Of a stretch of 64,000 nt of DNA, positions 9,985-18,415 are shown one piece after another. The notes under the pieces are model-generated. The model searched no databases, was not told where the DNA came from, and was given only the letters and a program-made list of their open reading frames with translations. This DNA comes from Paenibacillus sp. (GTDB lineage: Bacteria; Bacillota; Bacilli; Paenibacillales; Paenibacillaceae). The stretch is taken from contig JAILZT010000001.1 in assembly GCA_023512345.1 (NCBI GenBank), positions 1-64,000 of the forward strand, written 5' to 3'. Within the stretch, counting starts at the first letter, position 1, and each line of letters opens with the position of its first letter. A program made the position numbers and the translations under genes.

Positions 9985-10272
9985 TTATTTATATGACTTC
10001 CGCCGCAAAATAAATCGAATTATTCGAACGAAGAAAAAATAACCTAATAGCAACCTCGCAGCAGTATACACCGTCACTTGGATTCTGTTCAAACGGCGCG
10101 CCTTCTGTTCTTCTACTTGGTGAATAGAGTCCATAGCCTCTGCTAATTGTTGTCTTTGTCGTTCATTTTCAGCAAATAGTTGCGAATTCTGCTTCTGTAA
10201 GTTATCAGCCATTAAGCGTGTTTCCTCAAGCTTGTCCATGGTGGTTTGGTAATTTTCTTTCAGTTCGTTCAC
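9985..10272 (-). CDS. Small coiled-coil membrane protein
   Basis: A 95-residue protein: a heptad-rich helix from about 1 to 60 (Leu, Glu and Gln rich, with LQKQNSQLFAENERQRQQLA), then one hydrophobic segment (about 70-87) and a basic end (RFILRRKSYK). It starts at a GTG that overlaps the stop of the Gls24-like gene by 4 bases, so the two are co-translated. I recognise no family. Inferred role: a membrane tether or partner for the Gls24-like protein. Confidence 0.75.
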   Translation of the reverse strand: MNELKENYQTTMDKLEETRLMADNLQKQNSQLFAENERQRQQLAEAMDSIHQVEEQKARRLNRIQVTVYTAARLLLGYFFFVRIIRFILRRKSYK

Positions 10273-10616
10273 CTCATCGGTAATCGTATGATACCAACGA
10301 TATCAATATTCACTTTTGCCACAACCAAACCTGTCATTCTCTCTACTTCTTCTTTCACATTTGTTTGGAGAATTCTCGATAGCAGATGTAGTGGGGTGCC
10401 TAGAAGAATAACTGTATGCAAATCAATAAACAGCTCAGCCTCTTCGATACGGACTCCAACAGCCTTATAGAACTTTTCTTGGTCCGTTTGCTTATTTCGT
10501 CCATCTACAAGTGCAGCCACTTCACTAATCGTTTGGACGGACGAACTGACGATTTTTGCAATCGCCTTATGCGATATATGAATATTCCCCTTTACATTTT
10601 CATGTTTAATTGTCAT
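10269..10616 (-). CDS. Asp23/Gls24 family envelope stress protein
   Basis: A 115-residue protein with the Asp23/Gls24 pattern: GNIHISHKAIAKIVSSSVQT at the start, a central VRIEEAELFIDLHTVILLGT strand pair, and VKEEVERMTGLVVAKVNIDI near the end. Family members accumulate at the membrane under cell-wall or alkaline stress, usually bound by a small membrane anchor. Here the overlapping downstream gene encodes such a candidate anchor. A strong AGGAGG precedes the ATG. Together with the MMPL pump and the two-component system it suggests an envelope-stress module. Confidence 0.88.
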   Translation of the reverse strand: MTIKHENVKGNIHISHKAIAKIVSSSVQTISEVAALVDGRNKQTDQEKFYKAVGVRIEEAELFIDLHTVILLGTPLHLLSRILQTNVKEEVERMTGLVVAKVNIDIVGIIRLPMR

Positions 10617-10689
10617 TTAGCTTCCTCCTGCTTATAGGACTTTGTTTTAGCAGATTTCATTAAAAGCCAGACTTCGCGGTTTAGCGCGG

Positions 10690-10860
10690 CTTAACAGCCC
10701 GCAAAATCTGGAAGCAATGTGGATGTTCTTCATGTCTGTCAAATCGGTTAGTTTTGCCTTTAAATATTCCTCTGGGCGCTGGGCCAAAGTCTGTGAAATG
10801 AAATAACCTCCATTTTTCCCCGCATAATCCCACCGCAGCTGGATTAACTATTTCCAGATA
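10690..10860 (-). pseudogene. Unrecognised coding remnant
   Basis: One minus-strand frame is open for about 55 codons and looks like genuine protein (LRWDYAGKNGGYFISQTLAQ, then RPEEYLKAKLTDLTDMKNIH), but it has no start and runs into a terminator at one side. I do not recognise the family. It is probably a leftover of a deleted gene. Confidence 0.35.
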
Positions 10861-10888
10861 AAAAGCAGCATGTCACTTGACACGCTGC
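10861..10888 (-). terminator. Terminator near the MMPL gene end
   Basis: GCAGCaTGTC (10865-10874) pairs with GACAcGCTGC (10879-10888); on the minus strand the stem is followed by TTTTTAT. Confidence 0.8.
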
Positions 10889-11015
10889 TGTAATAAATTT
10901 CATATTAATAGGAACATCTATACATATACCGTCAAATTCAATATCCTCTGTTGCCCAACGTTTGTTGCTCACTTCAGGGACATCATACTGATTGTATATA
11001 AATCAAGCTTCATTT

Positions 11016-13238
11016 CTACTCAAAATATTGATTTGGAGACAACTGCAAGCTTTTCTTCTTTTCCACTCCACTGTCTGAGTGTTTCAGCTTCTCCATCACT
11101 GCTTCACCTTCAATATCCAGATTGGGCAGAATCCGGTCCAGCCACTTCGGCAGGTACCAAGCCGATTTTCCCATCAGTGTCATAGTTGCTGGAACAATCA
11201 ACATTCTAACAACAAATGCATCGAACAGAATTCCGAAGGCTAGTGCAAAACCCATTGATTTGATGATCGGATCTTCAGCCAGCATAAAGCCCGTAAATAC
11301 CGAGATCATGATGAGTCCTGCCGCAGTCACCACGCTTCCACTATGACCCATTCCGGCAAGCACTGCCTTTTTCGCATCTCCAGTCTTTTTATATTCTTCA
11401 CGCATCCGGCTTACAAGGAATACCTCATAGTCCATCGCGAGACCGAATAAGATACCAACAACGATAATCGGCATGAAGTTCAATATCGTACCTGTCCCAT
11501 AGAATCCGAATAAGCTGCCCATATTCCCATCCTGAATAACAAAGACCGAAAATCCGAGTGTTGCCGCAAGAGACAGAATAAAACCAAGTACGGCTTTAAG
11601 TGGTACAAGCAGGGAACGAAACACTACCGTCAGGAGAACAAAAGCCAGCCCAACGATAACCATACAGAATTTAGGGAGCGCTTCGTTCAGCTTTTGTGAA
11701 ATATCAATATTGACTGCAGTAGTACCAGTAACCATCAGTTCTATATGATTCTTTTTCAATATCTCAGGTGTCTGATCCCTGATCGATTGTACAAGCTCCT
11801 TGGTTTTCACGTCATGCGGTCCGGTAGCAGGGATGATATTGATTAGCGCCAATTTTCCTGATGGACCCGGAATAGCCGGAGACATACTGCCAACATTAGG
11901 CAATGTGCCAATCTCTTTAACTACATTAGAGACATTCTTAAGAAAGTCTCCTTCACCATCTGCCCGGGCAAGGATTACAAGTGGGCTATGGAAACCTGGG
12001 CCATATCCTTCAGACAGCAGATCATAAGCACGGCGTTCAGTCTTTTCAGTCGGCTTTTGCCCATCATCCGGCAAACCAAGCTCTATATGAAGAAACGGCA
12101 GGGCGATTGTACTCAGCAGGATCACTCCAGAGATAACCATTATTAACGGCTTGCGGGTCACCACGTGTCCCCAACGATTGTCCTTGTGATTTACTCTTTT
12201 TCGCGGTTTAAGCCACTTATTACCACTGCTAGCGCTGATACGATCTCCAAATACTGACAGCAACGCCGGAATCATAATGACGGAAGATAACATGGTTACG
12301 AATACAACAAATGCTCCGGATAATCCCATTGCAGTCAAAAATGGGATTTGGACTACAGAAAGACCAGCCAAGCCGATGATCACTGTTACGGCTGCAAAAA
12401 CAACCGAGCTCCCTGCAGTTGCATTAGCGATTGCGATAGATTCGGACCGTTCATACCCTTCCGCCAGCTGCTGGCGGAATCTGGAGACAATAAAAAGTGC
12501 ATAGTCAATTCCAACAGCCAGACCAAGCATCGCTGCAAGAGAAAGTGCAACGGATTGTATTTCGATCATATTGGAACCTATCATCATTCCCAGCAATCCG
12601 ATTCCTAGTCCAACGGCCGCAGTGACAATCGGCAGGGCACCCAGTAGAAACGAACTGAACGTAATGGCCAACACCACGAACGCAATGACGACACCGATGA
12701 CTTCCGATGGTCCCAAAATCTTCATTTGTACAAATGCTTCACCGGATAGTTCAGCCTGCCAGCCTGAGAAGCGCATATTTTCAGCAACGTGGGTAATATG
12801 CTCTCTGGATTTATCCGTCACCTCTCCGGCAGGAGATTTATAAGTAACGTCTATATAAGCTATTGTTTTATCTGCACTCATCGAATGATTCTCATCAGGA
12901 CCTACTACCGATTGCACTTCTGTATCTTCCACAATCTCTTTTAAGATTTTCTGAATGACCGCCTTAGAAGCTTCTGAGGACAATGTCTCCTGCTTCGGTG
13001 CTTTGATGACCATACGAGTCTGTCCTCCGGCCTTCGCCTGTGGGTTTACAAACTCCTTGTTCAGCACTTCAATCGCTTGTTGAGATTTAAGTCCCGGCAT
13101 GCTTGTATCATCACTGAACGCTGGTCCCATGGACAAAGCCAATACCGCTAATGCCAGCAATACTCCTACCCCACTGATAATCACTTTCTTTGAATTCCTC
13201 ACCGACCAGTGTGCCAGCCGATATAATAATGTTGCCAT
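11016..13238 (-). CDS. MMPL/RND-family membrane transporter (YdfJ-like)
   Basis: A 740-residue protein of the MmpL branch of the RND superfamily. The topology is duplicated: one membrane helix, a large external domain, five to six helices, then the same again. The helix-4 proton-relay signatures are visible in both halves as GIDYALFIVSRFRQQ and GLAMDYEVFLVSRMREEY. Such proteins export lipids or hydrophobic compounds using the proton gradient. It starts at an ATG after GGGAGG. The promoter at 13285-13350 carries tandem repeats shared with another gene beside the kinase-regulator pair at 8073-9940, matching the YdfHI-controls-ydfJ arrangement. A terminator follows at 10861. Confidence 0.93.
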   Translation of the reverse strand: MATLLYRLAHWSVRNSKKVIISGVGVLLALAVLALSMGPAFSDDTSMPGLKSQQAIEVLNKEFVNPQAKAGGQTRMVIKAPKQETLSSEASKAVIQKILKEIVEDTEVQSVVGPDENHSMSADKTIAYIDVTYKSPAGEVTDKSREHITHVAENMRFSGWQAELSGEAFVQMKILGPSEVIGVVIAFVVLAITFSSFLLGALPIVTAAVGLGIGLLGMMIGSNMIEIQSVALSLAAMLGLAVGIDYALFIVSRFRQQLAEGYERSESIAIANATAGSSVVFAAVTVIIGLAGLSVVQIPFLTAMGLSGAFVVFVTMLSSVIMIPALLSVFGDRISASSGNKWLKPRKRVNHKDNRWGHVVTRKPLIMVISGVILLSTIALPFLHIELGLPDDGQKPTEKTERRAYDLLSEGYGPGFHSPLVILARADGEGDFLKNVSNVVKEIGTLPNVGSMSPAIPGPSGKLALINIIPATGPHDVKTKELVQSIRDQTPEILKKNHIELMVTGTTAVNIDISQKLNEALPKFCMVIVGLAFVLLTVVFRSLLVPLKAVLGFILSLAATLGFSVFVIQDGNMGSLFGFYGTGTILNFMPIIVVGILFGLAMDYEVFLVSRMREEYKKTGDAKKAVLAGMGHSGSVVTAAGLIMISVFTGFMLAEDPIIKSMGFALAFGILFDAFVVRMLIVPATMTLMGKSAWYLPKWLDRILPNLDIEGEAVMEKLKHSDSGVEKKKSLQLSPNQYFE

Positions 13239-13284
13239 TTCATTTCCTCCCTCTATCCTGCATTACTGATCTCTACTTGAACTC

Positions 13285-13350
13285 ATTCTACGATTTTGGA
13301 ATGAGAAATACATCGTACTTAAGGGAAGGCGGTCAATGTACTTTTGGGAA
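13285..13350 (-). promoter_or_regulatory. Tandem TTCCC-repeat promoter, copy 2 (MMPL gene)
   Basis: On the minus strand, TTCCCAAAAGTAC (13338-13350) and TTCCCTTAAGTAC (13315-13327) lie 23 bp apart, with TAGAAT as -10 at 13285-13290. The distances are the same as in copy 1 at 7953-8018. Confidence 0.75.
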
Positions 13351-13361
13351 AAAAACTTACG

Positions 13362-13392
13362 AAAAAAAAAGAACAACCTGCACAGGTTGTTC
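13362..13392 (-). terminator. Perfect hairpin with U-run
   Basis: GAACAACCTG and CAGGTTGTTC pair perfectly (10 bp, 2-base loop, 13371-13392); on the minus strand a run of nine T follows. No intact minus-strand gene lies directly upstream, so it may be left from a deleted gene, or it may shield the MMPL promoter. Confidence 0.7.
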
Positions 13393-13415
13393 CTTCGTCA
13401 TTATCTTAAACCGAT

Positions 13416-13913
13416 ATGGGGTTGGACATGCTTTGGTACATGCAATTAGTGTTCAATGGAAAAAAGAGCTGGGGATGGGAATATGAGATTTCGATCAAGA
13501 CAGTACAGCTCTGGTTCATCCTAATATCTAACCTTTCGCTACCGCAAGAAGAAGCGCCAAAACATGCAAAAAGGCAGCAGGAAAGATTGCAGCTTATGCT
13601 AAGCTTTATCCATCAGAACTACTTGAGTCCTATCACGTTACGTGAGATTGCTGATACGGCGCATTTAAGCATTTCGGAATGTACACGAATTTTCAAAAAG
13701 ACAGTTCATATGACGCCATATGAGTACCTCATAAAATATCGGATTAAAAAAAGCTGCGAACTACTGGTATCATCGGAGGATACAATTACCGAGATCGCTC
13801 GCAGTGTGGGCTTCAATCATGTGAATCACTTCATACAATCCTTTAAAAAAGACCAAGGAAAAACACCTAAAGTTTTTAGGGAATTCAGAAGAGGACTGGA
13901 TAAATCAAAATAA
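13416..13913 (+). pseudogene. 5'-truncated AraC-family regulator
   Basis: A 165-residue frame whose C-terminal 100 residues are a complete AraC-type double helix-turn-helix: LREIADTAHLSISECTRIFK for the first and ITEIARSVGFNHVNHFIQSF for the second. Full-length relatives are about 280 residues with an N-terminal cupin sensor. Here only about 40 residues precede the DNA-binding domain, and the upstream DNA is a minus-strand terminator and the MMPL promoter. I see no ribosome-binding site or promoter for it. It is probably a remnant, although a free DNA-binding domain could still act if expressed. Confidence 0.65.
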
Positions 13914-13973
13914 TCAACATCTATGGTTACTTGAGTGATTAAATGCTTGAGGGGTAACATTTAAGCTGACCAA

Positions 13974-14627
13974 TTAGATATGAATAATTCCACGTTCCAT
14001 AGCCGTGGCCACCGCTTGGGATCTTGATTCTACTCCAAGTTTTGAATAGATGCTTGTTAAATGAGCTTTGACCGTCCGTTCCGTAACACCCATATCAAAA
14101 GCGATCTCTTTGCTTTTATATCCGCGTGCTACAAATTGAAGTATTGTTTTCTCCTTATCCGTTAAAACAGGAATCTCCGTTTTTCTGGCGTCGGTACCTT
14201 CTTTACTCTCTTTGGCCGCTAACACTTTGCTCATGATATCGGGCTGCAGCAATGTCTCTCCCCGGATTGCAGATTCGATGCTCCGAAACAGATTGGTACG
14301 ATTGGTGTCTTTCAGCAGATAACCTTTTGCTCCCAATGCCAGCGCATTTACCATTAATTCATCTTCGTTATAGGTTGTTAAAATGATGACGGGAATCTTA
14401 CATTGTTTGTTACTTAATGCCTCCATCGTTTCCATCCCGCTCATCACTGGCATATTCAGGTCCAACAAAATCACATCAGGCTTCAGTTCTTCAATCAGAT
14501 GCAGCGCCACCTGTCCATTTTCTGCTTCTCCAATAATAACAAACCGTTCGTTCGTCTCAACAATGAGCTTCAAACCATCACGAACGAGCTGATGATCATC
14601 CACAATCAACACCTTTATAGTACTCAT
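13974..14627 (-). CDS. NarL/LuxR-family response regulator, paralogue of 8073
   Basis: A 217-residue regulator, close in sequence to the one at 8073. The acidic pair D10-D11, phosphoacceptor D56, K106, and the helix-turn-helix with VTERTVKAHLTSIYSKLGV are all kept. The recognition helix is essentially identical to that of the paralogue, so both may bind the same TTCCC repeats. Most differences fall in the receiver surface and the linker (residues 140-155). It overlaps the partner kinase gene by 4 bases. No transporter gene lies beside this pair. It appears to be a second, diverged copy of the system at 8073-9940. Confidence 0.92.
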   Translation of the reverse strand: MSTIKVLIVDDHQLVRDGLKLIVETNERFVIIGEAENGQVALHLIEELKPDVILLDLNMPVMSGMETMEALSNKQCKIPVIILTTYNEDELMVNALALGAKGYLLKDTNRTNLFRSIESAIRGETLLQPDIMSKVLAAKESKEGTDARKTEIPVLTDKEKTILQFVARGYKSKEIAFDMGVTERTVKAHLTSIYSKLGVESRSQAVATAMERGIIHI

Positions 14628-15841
14628 AGCTTGTCTCCTTTATGAATAGGTGCTTCTAACCTTATTTTTGTACCGTTTGAGGTACTGGTAACCTGGATAT
14701 CTCCTCCAATCAACCGTACACGCTCATATAATCCCAGCAAGCCATAATGACCTGCTTGTTTGCCAACCTGGCTTGTATTAAAACCTGTCCCGTTATCTTT
14801 AACCTCAATCTCAACACGATCATTCTGTTCAGTCACTGTGACCCAGACTTTGTCCGCCTTAGCATGCTTTGCCACATTGGTTAAACATTCACTTACGATA
14901 TATAAACTGTGCTCCATCAACATTCTGGACATTTGGCTGGACATTTGGATTTTAGGATATACATTAATTCCTGTGGCCTGGAAAAAACGTTGTATTTCAT
15001 CGGTGAGCTCCTCATGGAAGACCATTTCAGAGGCGGAAGTCAACCTTAGATTATTAATCACCCTCCGGGCTTCAGCCAAAGTTCTTCGTGCTTGTCCCAT
15101 AGACTGCTGAATAATTTCCTGTGATCTTCGAATATTTCCTTGTGTGATAAATTCATCAGTAGCCTCAAGTTGCATAATGAAACTCGCCACTCCCTGCGCA
15201 AGCGTATCATGGAGGTCCCGGGCCATACGCTGCCTCTCATTGGCTAATGTAAGTTCCTCCACCTTGCGGTGAGCATTTTCCAAATCCTTTAGAAAGATCT
15301 GTGTCCGCAAACGCGCATGGACCTGTTGAAGAAACAACATACTATACGCTATTACTATAATCAGCATAAGAAAAAACAGCGGGGTTATCAGTAACAGTTC
15401 ATACGCCTTGCTCAAAAATATTTCAGCATAAAAGAACATCGACACGCTGTATAAGGACACAAATATGATCTCTCTATTATGAGAATAGAGCCCTATGCTC
15501 TGACCGATTAATACAGGAAGCAGACCGATAAGAACAGCCGGTGAGCCGAAAGGCATCAATAAGGCACAGGTTAATATCATCAAACCTTGAATCAGGAAAT
15601 ACAACCATGACCAGAAACGAGTTAATAAATATGAGTTCCAGTGCACCAGGATATGAAAAAAATAGGTGATTGAAAAGAATAAACTGTTTAGAAAGATCAA
15701 TTCGTTAAAGTTCTGCAGGATTAATGTCGCCACATATACCAATATTATCCAAATTAAGATAGGGACCCTCGAAACAAGCATTACCTCTTCATTGTTAAAT
15801 GGGGCCTCCTTATTCATTTTATATTTTTCTATAATCTTCAA
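14624..15841 (-). CDS. Sensor histidine kinase, paralogue of 8723
   Basis: A 405-residue kinase collinear with the one at 8723: the same membrane block (about 25-170), the HisKA_3 motif ARDLHDTLAQG at about residue 210, and an HATPase domain with VKDNGTGFN and GLYERVRLIGG. The membrane sensing half has diverged much more than the catalytic half, which points to a different signal. The frame starts at a TTG after GGGGCATGGAAA; an in-frame ATG nine codons on is an alternative. It is preceded by copy 2 of the AAGTCGT promoter (15885-15950), which the paralogue lacks. This pair may therefore be tied to the sugar regulon. Confidence 0.92.
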   Translation of the reverse strand: MKIIEKYKMNKEAPFNNEEVMLVSRVPILIWIILVYVATLILQNFNELIFLNSLFFSITYFFHILVHWNSYLLTRFWSWLYFLIQGLMILTCALLMPFGSPAVLIGLLPVLIGQSIGLYSHNREIIFVSLYSVSMFFYAEIFLSKAYELLLITPLFFLMLIIVIAYSMLFLQQVHARLRTQIFLKDLENAHRKVEELTLANERQRMARDLHDTLAQGVASFIMQLEATDEFITQGNIRRSQEIIQQSMGQARRTLAEARRVINNLRLTSASEMVFHEELTDEIQRFFQATGINVYPKIQMSSQMSRMLMEHSLYIVSECLTNVAKHAKADKVWVTVTEQNDRVEIEVKDNGTGFNTSQVGKQAGHYGLLGLYERVRLIGGDIQVTSTSNGTKIRLEAPIHKGDKL

Positions 15842-15884
15842 TTTCCATGCCCCATTTCCATTACATTATTTGTAGGCTTGGACA

Positions 15885-15950
15885 ATCGTACCCTAATTCG
15901 TACTTTGATTCTACTCTACACACGATTTTTAGTTAATCATTTGACGACTA
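15885..15950 (-). promoter_or_regulatory. AAGTCGT direct-repeat promoter, copy 2 (two-component system)
   Basis: Minus strand: TAGTCGT (15944-15950), AAATCGT (15922-15928, period 22), GAGTAGA (15910-15916), 19 nt, TACGAT as -10 (15885-15890). The leader to the kinase start is about 40 nt. Confidence 0.7.
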
Positions 15951-16009
15951 TTCGGCTTGAATTCTATCCATCAGTAAGCTCATTTATTAATCTTTATTAA
16001 CAAAAGGAA

Positions 16010-16050
16010 AACGGTTGGACTTGGGATTCATTATCCTGTGTCCAACCGTT
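16010..16050 (-). terminator. Terminator of the GH3-GH2-GH94 operon
   Basis: AACGGTTGGAC (16010-16020) pairs perfectly with GTCCAACCGTT (16040-16050), 27 bases after the GH94 stop codon. A sister copy lies at 6617-6660. Confidence 0.8.
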
Positions 16051-16076
16051 ATTCTTTCATTTCTCAAAACCGCTTA

Positions 16077-18395
16077 CTAGCTAATAGGCTTAATTACAAC
16101 ATCTACACGATGGATCTGGTCATCTTGAAAGAGAGGCAGCAGATTTCCATTGATAGAGCTTCCGTCCACCTGTATCTCTGGTTGTCCATGGGACAACCCT
16201 AATGGGTTTCGGATGGCAATTTCATAACATGTACCGCGGAATTCCCTGTACACCTGAGCTTGCTCCCAATCCGCAGGGAAACACGGATCAATTCGGAGGC
16301 CGTCATAATCCCGCTTGATTCCCATAATCCCCTCCAGGAGCGACATAAGTCCCCATGCCGAGGTTCCGGTTGTCCAAGATTGGTAAGACTTCCCATAATA
16401 CTTAGGGTGAATGGAATAACAATTAGTGAAGACATACGGCTCCGCGCCGGATTGAGTGGATGGATTCGCTTCGCTGTCCGGAATGATCTTCAGTAACGTC
16501 CGTATCGCTTCTGCTCCTCGGCCTGCCTTGCAATCCGCCATAATCTTAAACCCTGTTGCATGGCAGTAAACTCCGCCGTTCTCGAATAGCCCGGGAAGCA
16601 TGCCAGCCATTCTGCCTACATGCGGGGAATATTCCATATAAGGAGGCATATTGATCGGGAAGCCAAAATCATGCTCCATGCTGTCCATGGACTCCAGTAC
16701 CTTGGGTAGCTTCTCTACATCTGGAATATCGGCAAGTACGGCCCACGATTGTGCATTAATATAGATTTTGCTCCCCTCACTGTCTTTGGAGCCGATATTC
16801 TCTTCTTTGCTAAGAGCGCGCATATACCAGTTTCCGTCCCAAGCCGTTTCGTTAATTGCATTTCGGAGGATATGGTACTGTTCATCCAAGTATTCAGCAT
16901 AACTGTTGTCACCCACTCGACGGATCAACGTAGACAGTTCCTTCAGGGCATAACAGAACTGCTCGGACAGCATGACAGATTCCGCATCCGGGTCCGTTGT
17001 AATATTCAAGGCATCGTTCCAATCCGCAAAGAAAATCCGTACCAGGCCATGCTTTCCTTTGTCCTCAATTAAACGGTTGACCGCTGCCTTCACATGCTCA
17101 AGCATCGTTGCCGAACCTTCATCCTGATATTCAATCTCCATATTCAGAAGCGAATAATCACCGGTCTCCTTAATCAGCTCACATACCGACCAGATAATCC
17201 AGAACGGCTGATCTGAATAACGGGTAGCGTCGTAAGGATACCATGTCAGTACGGCATGACCAGCCTTAAACTGATGCCGCAAGCATTCGATGATTTCCTC
17301 TTTGGCTCTCTCCTGTCTGTAATTGAGAAGGCCAACGGCAATTTGAAGATTGTCACGCACCCCTTTTTTGCCGACGATACAGAAGTCTACCTGTTTTTTT
17401 ACCCATTCATTCATAAGTACGTTCAACTTCTCATTAGGCGTGGAAATATGAAGAGCAGCGTATTTGCTTGTCTGGTGCTCCTTAGTTTCCTGTAATGCTT
17501 GTTCGATGCGATCTCTGCTACTGTAAAGCTCAGCTGTTTGAACCGCTTCATCCAAAGATTCACTAACACCCAGCACATAATATAGTTCCTTCTCTTCACC
17601 TGGCGCCAGTACCAACTTGTTCTGCAAAACACCGCCGAGGTTGACCAGTGTGGTGAGAGAATTCGTACAATCTCTCCCCTTAACAACAACGTCAGGCCGC
17701 TGGAACATTGGCGACGGCATGGAATCCAATCTGGTGTACGTTCCCAATTCCCCTAGAAATTCTCCAAGATTTCCATCAAAAGCATGAATGGTTTCCGAGC
17801 AGGCGATATAACCGTTATATCTATTGTGAGGCGCAAAGGGATGTTTGGATTCGCAATAAACACCGTTTAGCTTCTTATCGAAGAAGGTTTCACAGCTTCT
17901 ATACATCTCGTAATACCGCGGGTATTTAAAGCCTTCCAGTTCAAAGCTTACGGTAGAAAATACGCTGATTCGCTTCACTTTATCCGTATTATTCTTAACC
18001 TTGACCACCCATACCTCATTATAGCCTTCGTGGGGAACAAACAGCTTCCAGGAAGCATGAACGCCGTTCTTTTGAGACTCTAGGATGGAATATCCAATAT
18101 TATGCTCACACGAGAAATTCTCGACCTCTTCGTTTAAAGGACCTTCCCCTATATTCCAGTACACATTGGCTTCATCATCACGCAAGTACAAGTACTTGGC
18201 ATCTTGATTATTAATCATACACATGTCTGCTTTTGAATTAATATAGTAGCTTCGACCGTGCCCGATTTGGGATACCTGTGTGCAATACCCTTGCTCACTC
18301 CACAAGTAGTTGTACCAATGCCTTGGGGTTCGTGGCGTATTAATGACACAGGTATTACCTTCATCTGTAAAATGGTGGATTTTATATGATTCCAT
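16077..18395 (-). CDS. GH94-family glycoside phosphorylase
   Basis: A cytoplasmic phosphorylase of about 772 residues, the usual GH94 length. It would split a beta-linked disaccharide or oligosaccharide with phosphate, giving a sugar 1-phosphate and saving ATP. Domain order is the N-terminal beta-sandwich (to about 270), a linker helix region and the (alpha/alpha)6 barrel. The barrel has GVRDNLQ, the catalytic-acid segment FFADWNDALN (about residue 460), and the phosphate-loop region around GGVYCHATGF and SWTTGTSAW. The ATG at 18395 is chosen because AGGAGTGA stands 5 bases before it. It is the third gene of an operon with GH3 and GH2 enzymes. Cellobiose-, laminaribiose- and chitobiose-type activities cannot be told apart here. 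Confidence 0.88.
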   Translation of the reverse strand: MESYKIHHFTDEGNTCVINTPRTPRHWYNYLWSEQGYCTQVSQIGHGRSYYINSKADMCMINNQDAKYLYLRDDEANVYWNIGEGPLNEEVENFSCEHNIGYSILESQKNGVHASWKLFVPHEGYNEVWVVKVKNNTDKVKRISVFSTVSFELEGFKYPRYYEMYRSCETFFDKKLNGVYCESKHPFAPHNRYNGYIACSETIHAFDGNLGEFLGELGTYTRLDSMPSPMFQRPDVVVKGRDCTNSLTTLVNLGGVLQNKLVLAPGEEKELYYVLGVSESLDEAVQTAELYSSRDRIEQALQETKEHQTSKYAALHISTPNEKLNVLMNEWVKKQVDFCIVGKKGVRDNLQIAVGLLNYRQERAKEEIIECLRHQFKAGHAVLTWYPYDATRYSDQPFWIIWSVCELIKETGDYSLLNMEIEYQDEGSATMLEHVKAAVNRLIEDKGKHGLVRIFFADWNDALNITTDPDAESVMLSEQFCYALKELSTLIRRVGDNSYAEYLDEQYHILRNAINETAWDGNWYMRALSKEENIGSKDSEGSKIYINAQSWAVLADIPDVEKLPKVLESMDSMEHDFGFPINMPPYMEYSPHVGRMAGMLPGLFENGGVYCHATGFKIMADCKAGRGAEAIRTLLKIIPDSEANPSTQSGAEPYVFTNCYSIHPKYYGKSYQSWTTGTSAWGLMSLLEGIMGIKRDYDGLRIDPCFPADWEQAQVYREFRGTCYEIAIRNPLGLSHGQPEIQVDGSSINGNLLPLFQDDQIHRVDVVIKPIS

Positions 18396-18415
18396 TTTCT
18401 CACTCCTAATTAACA

